Shown here: in pieces, positions 7,043 through 13,263 of the stretch
Layout: each line of letters opens with the position of its first letter
Position numbering within the stretch: position 1 is the first letter of the stretch
Source: Sphingomonadaceae bacterium
GTDB taxonomy: Bacteria > Pseudomonadota > Alphaproteobacteria > Sphingomonadales > Sphingomonadaceae
Direction: 5' to 3'
Length of the DNA stretch: 16,650 bases
Assembly (NCBI GenBank): GCA_019245455.1
Contig: JAFARM010000175.1
Span: 1-16,650 of the forward strand
Made by a program: the position numbers and the translations under genes
The notes under the pieces: generated by a model
The model's input: only the letters and a program-made list of their open reading frames with translations
Database searches by the model: none
Told to the model about the DNA's origin: nothing

Positions 7043-8188
7043 ATGCAGTTCGATCTGACCGACGACCAGCGCGAGATCCAGGAGGCCGCGCGCCGCTTCA
7101 CCGCGAGCGAGATCACGCCGCACGCCGCAAGGTGGGACGAGGAGCACATCTTCCCCGTCGATACGATCCGCGCGGCCGCCGCGCTGGGGTTCGGTGCGAT
7201 CTACGTCTCCGAGGCGAGCGGCGGCATCGGCCTGGGCCGGATCGAGGCGGCGCTGATCATGGAGGCGATGGCCTATGGCTGCCCCAGCACCAGCGCCTTC
7301 ATCAGCATCCACAACATGGCGAGCTGGATGATCGACGCTTTCGGCTCGGCCGAGCTGAAGGCGCGCTACCTGCCCGCGCTGGTGCCGATGGACAAGATCG
7401 CCAGCTACTGCCTGACCGAGCCGGGCTCCGGGTCGGATGCGGCGGCGCTGCGGACGCGGGCGGTGCGCGACGGCGACCATTATGTCGTGAGCGGATCGAA
7501 GGCGTTCATCTCCGGCGGCGGGGCCAACGACGTCTATGTGACGATGGTCCGCACCGGCGCCAACGGGCCGAAGGGCATCAGCTGCCTCGTCATCGACAAG
7601 GATATGCCCGGCGTCAGCTTCGGCGCTCCCGAACGCAAGCTGGGCTGGCATTCGCAGCCGACGGCGCAGGTCAACTTCGACGGCGTCCGCGTGCCCGTCG
7701 CCAACCGCGTCGGCGAGGAGGGGCAGGGCTTCGCCATCGCCATGCAGGGGCTGGACGGCGGGCGGCTCAACATCGGCGCGTGCAGCCTTGGCGGGGCGCA
7801 GCGCGCGCTCGACGAGGCGCTCGCCTACACCCGCGGCCGCAGCCAGTTCGGCCGCGCCATCGCCGACTTCCAGGCGACGCAGTTCAAGCTCGCCGACATG
7901 GAGACCGAGCTGCAGGCGGCCCGCACTCTGCTCTACGCAGCCGCCGCCAAGGTCGAGGCGGGGGCGCCCGACAAGACCAAGTTCGCCGCCATGGCCAAGC
8001 GCCTGTCGACCGACACCGGCATGGCGGTGGTCGACCGCGCGCTCCAGCTCCACGGCGGCTATGGCTATCTGATGGACTACCCCGTCGAGCGGCTGTTCCG
8101 CGACCTGCGCGTCCACCAGATCCTCGAGGGCACCAACGAGATCATGCGCGTCGTCGTCGCCCGCGAGCTGATGCGCGCGAGCAACTGA
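7043..8188 (+). CDS. Acyl-CoA dehydrogenase, isobutyryl-CoA dehydrogenase (ACAD8)-like
   Basis: FAD-dependent oxidation of a short branched acyl-CoA, most likely isobutyryl-CoA to methacrylyl-CoA in valine catabolism, passing electrons to ETF in the cytoplasm. The 381 residues are full length. The order is: N-terminal helical domain (FDLTDDQREIQEAARRF), STSAFISIHNMASWMID, and the flavin/substrate signature ASYCLTEPGSGSDAAAL (about 125-141). Next come SGSKAFISGGG and GPKGISCLVIDK, then QGLDGGRLNIGACSLGGAQ, RSQFGRAIADFQATQFKLADM and LQLHGGYGYLMDYPVERLFRD. The catalytic-base region is VHQILEGTNEIMR. The SIHNM, GPKGISC and GWHSQPT wording points to the ACAD8 branch rather than glutaryl- or short-chain enzymes. 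Start ATG 7043 follows GAGGAA (7028-7033) by nine bases. No other valine-pathway gene is adjacent. Confidence 0.93.
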   Translation: MQFDLTDDQREIQEAARRFTASEITPHAARWDEEHIFPVDTIRAAAALGFGAIYVSEASGGIGLGRIEAALIMEAMAYGCPSTSAFISIHNMASWMIDAFGSAELKARYLPALVPMDKIASYCLTEPGSGSDAAALRTRAVRDGDHYVVSGSKAFISGGGANDVYVTMVRTGANGPKGISCLVIDKDMPGVSFGAPERKLGWHSQPTAQVNFDGVRVPVANRVGEEGQGFAIAMQGLDGGRLNIGACSLGGAQRALDEALAYTRGRSQFGRAIADFQATQFKLADMETELQAARTLLYAAAAKVEAGAPDKTKFAAMAKRLSTDTGMAVVDRALQLHGGYGYLMDYPVERLFRDLRVHQILEGTNEIMRVVVARELMRASN

Positions 8189-8553
8189 TGCCCCCGGCCC
8201 GCTGGCTGCCGAGCGTCGCGGCGCTGTCGGCGGTCGTTAGCATCGCGGTCGGCGCGGCGGCGGTCCATGGTGTCACCGATACGCTGGCGAAGTCGCTGCT
8301 GCAGACCGGCGTCCAGTTCGAGCTGCCGCACGCCATCGCCGTCTTCGCCCTGCTCGGCTGGCGCGACGTGCCGGCGGTGCGCGGCGGGGCGTGGGCGCTG
8401 CTGGCGGGCAGCCTCGTGTTCGCCAGGTCGCTCGACCTGCTGGCGCTGGGCGCGCCGCGGTGGACGGGGGCGATCACGCCGGTCGGCGGGTCGGCGATGC
8501 TGCTCGGCTGGCTGTGGCTGGCGCTCGCCCCCTTCGTGCCGGAGCGGCGCTGA
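8188..8553 (+). CDS. DUF423 family small membrane protein
   Basis: A 121-residue inner-membrane protein with four predicted hydrophobic segments (about residues 7-25, 47-57, 66-85 and 95-116). Family features visible are the early AAAVHGVTDTLA, the TGVQFELPHAIAVFALLG block (about 40-57) and the C-terminal LLALGAPRWTGAITPVGGSAMLLGWLWLA. This is the usual DUF423 (YgdD/YwdK-type) layout; the function of the family is not established. The ATG shares one base with the stop of the acyl-CoA dehydrogenase gene (TGATG), so the pair is translationally coupled. The usual Gly-Ala-x-Gly-Ala-His-Gly run near TM1 is degenerate here, with Ala-Val-His-Gly retained. Confidence 0.88.
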   Translation: MPPARWLPSVAALSAVVSIAVGAAAVHGVTDTLAKSLLQTGVQFELPHAIAVFALLGWRDVPAVRGGAWALLAGSLVFARSLDLLALGAPRWTGAITPVGGSAMLLGWLWLALAPFVPERR

Positions 8554-8792
8554 CCCTTCGACCTGCGGAGGGACGCAAGCCTTCCCTCTCCCGCTCGCGG
8601 AAGAGACACGCGCGCACGGCTGGGATTTCCTCTCCCGCTTGCGGGAGAGGCGACTCGCGCGGCAGCGCGGCGGGTGAGGGTGTACCCCCGGCCTGTAAGC
8701 GGCGACGGCAGCCCGTGACACGACCCCACACCCTCACGGGCCGCGCCTGACGGCGCGTCTCTCGCCCTCTCCCGCAAGCGGGAGAGGGAGGT
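8554..8792. repeat. Convergent-gene gap filled by inverted repeat family 2 and three hairpin copies
   Basis: This gap lies between two converging genes. Three copies of a short hairpin are present: 8584-8605 (imperfect, CCCTCTCCCGCTCGCGG...), 8629-8650 (CCTCTCCCGC-TT-GCGGGAGAGG minus its centre) and 8765-8788 (11-base arms around AA). The last two are the outer ends of a larger inverted repeat. Its left arm is 8629-8683, ending GGGTGAGGGTGT, and its right arm is 8728-8787, beginning ACACCCTCACGGG, with a 44-base spacer. It probably acts as a bidirectional transcription barrier. GC-rich palindromes of this wording are common in intergenic DNA of alphaproteobacteria, from general knowledge. No gene is visible in the gap. 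Confidence 0.85.
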
Positions 8793-9569
8793 CTAGTTCC
8801 GGTAGCTCGGGTCGATCCGGTCGAGCTTCCTGAGCAGCGCCGGCCACGCCAGCATATCCGCCACCACGCCCAGCCCGTTCTTGCCCTGCCCGGCGGCCTT
8901 CTCCGGCGTCCCCTGCGGCGGGTGGGCGAGGTTGGCGACGCCGCCCGACAGCGCCATGATCTGCGCCTCGCACGCGCGCTCGAGGAAGTACATCTTGATG
9001 AAGCACTGGGCGACGTTCTCCCCCACCGTCAGCGTGCCGTGGTTCCTCAGGATCATCGCGTCCTTCGTCCCCATGTCGGCGACGAGGCGCTCGCGCTCCT
9101 CGAGGTCGGTCGCGACCCCCTCATACTCGTGATAGGCGATCTCGCCCCGGATCAGCATTGCCGTCTGCGTCAGCGGCATCAGGCCCTCCGCCTGCGCCGA
9201 CACCGCCTGGCCCGCCGGCGTGTGGAGGTGCATGACGGCGTGCGCGTCCTCGCGCGCCATGTGCAGCGCCGAGTGGATGGTGAAGCCGGCGGGGTTGGTC
9301 AGGTACGGCGTCGCCATCACCGGCCGCCCGTCGACATCGATCTTGACGAGGCTCGACGCGGTGATCTCGTCGAACATCAGGTTGTACGGGTTGATGAGGA
9401 AGTGGTGCTCGGGCCCCGGCACCCGCGCCGACAGGTGGGTGAAGATGAGGTCATCCCAGCCATAGTGGGCGACGAGACGATAGGCGGCGGCGAGGTCGAC
9501 GCGGACCGCCCATTCCTCCGGGCTGACCTGGTCCTGGACGCTGTCGACGGGCTTGAGCACGGTGGCCAT
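8793..9569 (-). CDS. Class II aldolase/adducin family protein
   Basis: A cytoplasmic 258-residue protein of the metal-dependent class II aldolase/adducin fold. Visible features are LAAAYRLVAHYGWDDLIFTHLSARVPG (about 26-52), FLINPYNLMFDEITASSLVKIDVDG and NPAGFTIHSALHMARED (92-108). These are followed by the metal-binding AVMHLHTPAG (His114, His116) and RNHGTLTVG (His177). The glutamate that acts as catalytic base in fuculose- and rhamnulose-phosphate aldolases, expected in the 92-100 region, is not seen (Ala-Gly-Phe instead). This is usual for the adducin-like branch, so a sugar-phosphate aldolase reaction should not be assumed. The ATG at 9569 has GGGAGAG about eight bases upstream on the minus strand. 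It follows xerD by 39 bases and probably shares its transcript. The substrate is unknown. Confidence 0.9.
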   Translation of the reverse strand: MATVLKPVDSVQDQVSPEEWAVRVDLAAAYRLVAHYGWDDLIFTHLSARVPGPEHHFLINPYNLMFDEITASSLVKIDVDGRPVMATPYLTNPAGFTIHSALHMAREDAHAVMHLHTPAGQAVSAQAEGLMPLTQTAMLIRGEIAYHEYEGVATDLEERERLVADMGTKDAMILRNHGTLTVGENVAQCFIKMYFLERACEAQIMALSGGVANLAHPPQGTPEKAAGQGKNGLGVVADMLAWPALLRKLDRIDPSYRN

Positions 9570-9608
9570 GTCACGACTCTCCCAAGGCTTTGGCGTGTTG
9601 TGCGCGCG

Positions 9609-10535
9609 TCACGGCGCGTCGGCAAGCGGGCGATCGGCGAGCGGATGCCGGGCGTTGACCAGCTCGACGAGCGCCTTGCTGGCGACGTGGGTATAGATCT
9701 GCGTCGTGGCGATGTCGGCGTGGCCGAGGAGGGTCTGCAGTGTGCGGAGGTCGGCCCCGTTCTCCAGCAGGTGCGTGGCGAAGGCGTGGCGGAGAACGTG
9801 CGGGCTGATCCGGTCGGGCGGGATGCCGGCGTCGGCCGCGAGTGCCTTGACCAGCTGGAACAGGCGGACGCGCGACAGATGCTTGGCCCCGCTGGGGAAC
9901 AGGTAGCGGGCGTCGGCCGGCACGGCCGCGGCGTGGGCGGCGACGGCGGCCTCTGCGGCGCGGCCGATCGGGACCAGCCGCTGCTTGCCGCCCTTGCCGG
10001 TCAGGATGGCGTGGCCGCGCCCCGGCCGGATGGCGTGGCGCGGCAGGCCGACGAGCTCGGTCGCGCGCAGGCCGGACCCGTACAGCAGCTCGACGAGCGC
10101 GCGCAGGCGCAGCGTCGCCGGTGTCGGCGGGCGATCGGCGAGGACGGCGAACAGCCGGTCGATATCGCCGGCGGCAAGCGTCTTGGGCAGCGGCCGCGCC
10201 CGCGCCGGCGACGGCAGGTCGGCGGTCGGGTCGTCGCGGCGGAAACCGTCGCGGCGGAGAAAGGCGAAGAAGCCGCGCAGCGCCGACGTCTTGCGCTGGA
10301 GCGAGGCGCGGGCGAGATCGCGCCAGCCGTGCATCAGCCGGGCGAGGTCGTCGGGCGTCGCCGCGACGAGACCGCCGCCGAGCGCCGCGCTCGCCCCGTC
10401 GAGATCGCGGCGATAGGCGAGGATGGTGTTCTTCGCCGACCCCCGCTCGGCGGCGCACATATCGAGGAACAGGCGGATCGCGCGGGCATCGGGGAGCGCC
10501 GCGCCGGTGCCGGGCTCACTCCCGCCCTCAGCCAC
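9609..10535 (-). CDS. xerD: Site-specific tyrosine recombinase XerD
   Basis: Resolves chromosome dimers at dif together with XerC, activated by FtsK at the division septum. The product is 308 residues. The N-terminal SAM-like core-binding domain (about 15-105) includes FLDMCAAERGSAKNTILAYRRDL. The C-terminal catalytic domain carries the full active-site set: Arg157 (YGSGLRATEL), Lys181 (TGKGGKQR), His246 and Arg249 (SPHVLRHAFATHLLENGADL), His272 (LLGHADI) and the nucleophile Tyr281 (TTQIYTHV). The ending NARHPLA and the neighbourhood beside aroK/aroB favour XerD over XerC; that is family knowledge plus inference. The start taken is a GTG at 10535, which overlaps the end of the upstream exported-protein gene by eight bases, so translation is likely coupled. 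The start of the protein before residue 15 is not well constrained. Confidence 0.93.
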   Translation of the reverse strand: MAEGGSEPGTGAALPDARAIRLFLDMCAAERGSAKNTILAYRRDLDGASAALGGGLVAATPDDLARLMHGWRDLARASLQRKTSALRGFFAFLRRDGFRRDDPTADLPSPARARPLPKTLAAGDIDRLFAVLADRPPTPATLRLRALVELLYGSGLRATELVGLPRHAIRPGRGHAILTGKGGKQRLVPIGRAAEAAVAAHAAAVPADARYLFPSGAKHLSRVRLFQLVKALAADAGIPPDRISPHVLRHAFATHLLENGADLRTLQTLLGHADIATTQIYTHVASKALVELVNARHPLADRPLADAP

Positions 10536-12318
10536 GGGTGACGGCTTCGGCGGCGATCATCCGCGCCTCGTGCCCACGCCCGGCCGCCACCCAGGCGGCG
10601 ACGATGTGCGCGAGGTGCGCCGGCGGCACGCCGCCCCACCCGGTCTGGAGCCCGGTCGCCGCCAGCACCGCGACTTCGCCCGTCCGCCGCCCGGCCCCGG
10701 CGGCGTCGATCGCGCGCGTCCAGCTGTTGGCGACCGGCACCACGCCGAAGTCGCGCGCCGCCGCGTCCCAGTCGCCGCCGCGCGCCGCGCCGAAGCCCTG
10801 CAGCGCCGCCAGGAACAGCGCCGCGCGGTGCGGGCTGACGTCCTTGGCCCAGGTGCGGAAGCGGTCGGGCGAGACGGCGATGTCGCCGTTGGCACCGACG
10901 GCGAGCAGCGCCCAGCCCTGCCGCGCCGCCGCATCGTCGCCGGTCGCCACCACCGGCCACCACGCCTTCGCCCGGTCCTCGATGCCGACCGCGAGCATGG
11001 CGGCGATGAGATCGCCGGCGTCGCTTGCCACCGCCCGATCGACCGGCAGGCGGGCGGCGGCGACGCCGGTCTCGATCAGCGCGCCATAGCGATCGTCGGC
11101 CCCGGTCCACAGCTTGCGCATCGCCGCGACCCGGTCGGCGGTCGTCGCCGCGGCGAAGGCGTCGCGGAGGGCTCCGGCCGGCGTGCCGTCGAGCGCGCTG
11201 CGGTCGAGGTCGGCGCTGCCCGCGGCGATGCCGCCGACAAGGTCTTCGGCCGACGCGATGCCGAGTACGGCGGCCGGCACCAGCGCCGCCGCGCGCGTCG
11301 CCGCCGGCTGCGTCGCCGCGTGCAGCACCCAGCCCCAGCTCGCCCCGTTGGTCGCCCGTGCCAGCGCCTGCAGCTTCGGCAGCGGCACGGCGACACCCGC
11401 CGCGCTCGCCACGCCGAAGCGGTAGGGCGTCATCGTGCCGACGCTGTCCCAATCGAGGTTGGCGGCACGGCCGTTGCCCAGGCTGACGGTGGCGATGCGA
11501 TCGCCGAGCTGGATGTCGAACGGATCGACGCCGGCGCCGCGGCCCTCGCCCCGCAGCGCGTCGAAGCTGCTCGCGCCGGCGACATCGTCGCCCGCGATCG
11601 CCGCGCACATGGCGGTGGCGAGCGGCCATAGCGGGTCGGGCGAGACGGCGCTGCCCGCCTCGGCGAGCGGGCACAGCGCCGGCACGTCGCCGGCCGCCAG
11701 CGCCGCCTGCCCGGCGACGCGGATCAGGCGCGGCGTCATGCGATCGACGGCAAGGTTGTCGACGAGCGCCTTGGCGGCATCGACCTCGCCCATCGCCAGA
11801 AGCACGCGGGCGCGGTCGGCAACCCAGTCGGCGGCGTTGGCCCCGGCCGGGGCCTCCGCCCGGCTCGCCAGCGCGCGGCGCAGCGCGATGTGCGCCCAGC
11901 GCGACGCGACCGGCACCGTCAGCCGGCGCAGCAGGCCGTCGACGAAGCGCCCGTCGCTGCCGGCGAACAGGCCCGGCCCATATCCGCCGAGGTCGGGCGT
12001 CAACGGCCCGACCGCGCCGATCGCCGGGCCGGTCGCCTCGGGCAGCGGCGCATCGGCGACGGCGGTCTCGTCGGGCGGCGGCGTATCGGCGGGCGGCGTC
12101 AGCGGCAGCGGTGCCGGGGCGATGACCGCCGGCGGCGGGGGCGGTCCGAACGTGTCGGGCAGCAGCGACTTGGGCGGAGGTGCCGGCGGCGCGTCGGGCG
12201 TGTCGGCGACCTGCCCCCCTGACGGCGCGGCGGCGAGCGCGACCGCCGCGACGATACCGGCAGCGGCGGCGAGACGCCTAGCGGCCAAGGCGGTCGTTCG
12301 GGATGACCTGCTCGACAT
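10528..12318 (-). CDS. Proline-rich exported helical protein, unknown function
   Basis: A 596-residue protein I cannot place in a named family. The N-terminus is basic (SSRSSRTTALAARR) and leads into a hydrophobic Ala/Val stretch at about 16-33. This is consistent with a signal peptide or a membrane anchor. Residues about 40-95 are a Pro-rich, low-complexity linker with PPPPP and PPAPPPK runs. The remainder (about 120-596) is Ala-rich and predicted alpha-helical, with repeating helix pairs such as WVADRARVLLAMGEVDAAKALVDN that look like a TPR/alpha-solenoid. No catalytic motif is seen. The ATG at 12318 lies inside the upstream 45-residue gene in another frame and has no clear ribosome binding site, so coupled translation is likely. 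The end overlaps xerD by eight bases. The likely location is the periplasm, by inference from the N-terminus. Confidence 0.8.
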   Translation of the reverse strand: MSSRSSRTTALAARRLAAAAGIVAAVALAAAPSGGQVADTPDAPPAPPPKSLLPDTFGPPPPPAVIAPAPLPLTPPADTPPPDETAVADAPLPEATGPAIGAVGPLTPDLGGYGPGLFAGSDGRFVDGLLRRLTVPVASRWAHIALRRALASRAEAPAGANAADWVADRARVLLAMGEVDAAKALVDNLAVDRMTPRLIRVAGQAALAAGDVPALCPLAEAGSAVSPDPLWPLATAMCAAIAGDDVAGASSFDALRGEGRGAGVDPFDIQLGDRIATVSLGNGRAANLDWDSVGTMTPYRFGVASAAGVAVPLPKLQALARATNGASWGWVLHAATQPAATRAAALVPAAVLGIASAEDLVGGIAAGSADLDRSALDGTPAGALRDAFAAATTADRVAAMRKLWTGADDRYGALIETGVAAARLPVDRAVASDAGDLIAAMLAVGIEDRAKAWWPVVATGDDAAARQGWALLAVGANGDIAVSPDRFRTWAKDVSPHRAALFLAALQGFGAARGGDWDAAARDFGVVPVANSWTRAIDAAGAGRRTGEVAVLAATGLQTGWGGVPPAHLAHIVAAWVAAGRGHEARMIAAEAVTRG

Positions 12319-12415
12319 GGTGCGTCGGCGCCGGCACGTCGGCCGTCATCAGATAGACCACGCCGGTGATCAGCAGCACGACCAGCGCCAGCACGATCCA
12401 GAACAGCACACGCAT
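12278..12415 (-). CDS. 45-residue single-span membrane peptide, unknown function
   Basis: A short gene starting with ATG at 12415 and ending with TAG at 12278-12280. The product begins MRVLFWIVLALVVLLITGVVY, a single membrane helix at about residues 3-21. A short polar tail follows (TADVPAPTHHVEQVIPNDRLGR), probably facing the periplasm. An AGGA-containing ribosome binding site (TGAGGATT) lies about ten bases upstream on the minus strand. Its last 41 bases overlap the start of the exported 596-residue gene in a different frame, a layout that would feed ribosomes into that gene, whose own start has no visible ribosome binding site. It heads the xerD operon and diverges from aroK, with 64 bases between start codons. 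The hydropathy, ribosome binding site and position support a real gene. The function is unknown; it may be a small partner of the exported protein. Confidence 0.7.
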   Translation of the reverse strand: MRVLFWIVLALVVLLITGVVYLMTADVPAPTHHVEQVIPNDRLGR

Positions 12416-12479
12416 CAACGACAATCCTCATGCGGCGGACTTGGCCGCCGGGCGGCGCGGTGTATAGCGTAACCGCATC
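12416..12479. promoter_or_regulatory. Short divergent promoter region, xerD operon / aroK
   Basis: Only 64 bases separate the minus-strand 45-residue gene from aroK on the plus strand. A weak plus-strand promoter candidate is TTGGCC (12441-12446) with TATAGC (12463-12468), spacer 16. It would start transcription only a few bases before the GTG at 12480, making the aroK message nearly leaderless if that start is used. The stretch GGCCGCCGGGCGGC in the spacer is partly palindromic. For the minus strand the TGAGGATT ribosome binding site is clear, but I see no convincing promoter. Confidence 0.3.
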
Positions 12480-13049
12480 GTGCAGTGCGACGCAAAAAAC
12501 CCGGGCGAGACGGTGGCGTGGCGGCAACCGGCCGTGACGGCGCGCCCGATCGTGCTCGTGGGCCTTATGGGCGCGGGCAAGTCGACCGTCGGCCGGCGGC
12601 TGGCGACGCGGCTGCGCCTGCCGTTCGTCGACGCCGACGCCGAGATCGAGCGCGCCAGCGGCCTGTCGATCGCCGAGATCTTCGAGCGCTTCGGCGAGGC
12701 GCACTTCCGGGACGGGGAGCGGCGCGTCATCGCCCGGCTGGTCGGCGGCGAGCCCAAGGTCATCGCCACCGGCGGCGGTGCCTTCGTCGCGCCCGAGACG
12801 CGGGCCTTGATCCTGGAGCGCGCCGTCGCCGTCTGGCTCGATGCCGACATCCCGACGCTCGTCGAGCGCGTCCGCCGGCGCGACACCCGCCCGTTGCTGC
12901 GCGATCGCGACCCCGCCGAGGTGCTGGCCGAGCTCGCCGCCAAGCGCAACCCGCTCTATGCCGAGGCGCACATCCACATCAGCAGCAAGCCGACCCCGCA
13001 CGAGGCGACGGTGCGGGCGATCGTCGCCGCGCTGGCGGAGCGGCGGTGA
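12480..13049 (+). CDS. aroK: Shikimate kinase
   Basis: ATP-dependent phosphorylation of shikimate to shikimate 3-phosphate (EC 2.7.1.71), fifth step of chorismate synthesis, in the cytoplasm. The 189 residues are slightly long for the family because of an N-terminal extension of about 20. Motifs are the P-loop GLMGAGKS (28-35), the shikimate-binding DADAEIE (Asp53) and FRDGE (Arg77). Also present are the Walker-B-like ATGGGAF (GGG 98-100), the lid RRDTRPLL (about 133-140) and the adenine/phosphate-site Arg156 in KRNPLY. The start is uncertain: GTG at 12480 and GTG at 12513 (VAWRQPA...) are both in frame, and neither has a strong ribosome binding site. It is followed by aroB in the same direction after a 214-base repeat-filled gap, as in many alphaproteobacteria where aroK-aroB form a pair. 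Confidence 0.95.
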   Translation: MQCDAKNPGETVAWRQPAVTARPIVLVGLMGAGKSTVGRRLATRLRLPFVDADAEIERASGLSIAEIFERFGEAHFRDGERRVIARLVGGEPKVIATGGGAFVAPETRALILERAVAVWLDADIPTLVERVRRRDTRPLLRDRDPAEVLAELAAKRNPLYAEAHIHISSKPTPHEATVRAIVAALAERR

Positions 13050-13106
13050 GGGCTGAGACAATGTCGCGCGCAGCCAGCAGGGCCCCTCTCCCGGGCCGGC
13101 GCGACC

Positions 13107-13263
13107 GCGTCTCCCTCCCCCCCCGTGAGCGCAGCGAACGGAGAGCGGGGAGGGCCGGGGTGGGGGGGCTAGTGCAGGACGCCGTTTCCCCGCGGAGATC
13201 GCCTGCCCCCACCCCAGCCCTCCCCGCTCTCCGGCGCTGCGCGCCGGGGGGGGAGGGAGACGC
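13107..13263. repeat. Large inverted repeat family 3, between aroK and aroB
   Basis: The left arm at 13107-13166 begins GCGTCTCCCTCCCCCCCCG and the right arm at 13206-13263 is its close reverse complement ending GGAGGGAGACGC, with about a 39-base spacer. The arms agree at nearly all positions; the main differences lie around GTGAGCGCAGCGAACGG versus its partner. The right arm ends at the base immediately before the aroB GTG and includes the GGAGG that serves as its ribosome binding site. If folded as RNA, the hairpin would hide that site. The preceding bases 13050-13106 hold a further GC-rich run (CCTCTCCCGGGCCGG) and no gene. Confidence 0.88.

Noticed and set aside
7015..8121. Plus-strand frame over the acyl-CoA dehydrogenase that runs into the DUF423 gene
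   Set aside because: The first part is an out-of-frame shadow. Only the portion from the ATG at 8188 is a real gene, so this is not a fusion protein.
8629..8650. Intrinsic terminator
   Set aside because: The stem is strong, but no T-run follows on either strand, so it is recorded as a repeat only.
8554..8792. Possible CRISPR array from recurring short palindromes
   Set aside because: The copies are irregularly spaced, in both orientations and without uniform spacers, and no cas gene is present.
9609..10535. XerD as an integrase of a mobile element
   Set aside because: It sits in a housekeeping context beside aroK/aroB, with no tRNA attachment site, excisionase or cargo, and its motifs are those of the chromosomal Xer recombinases.
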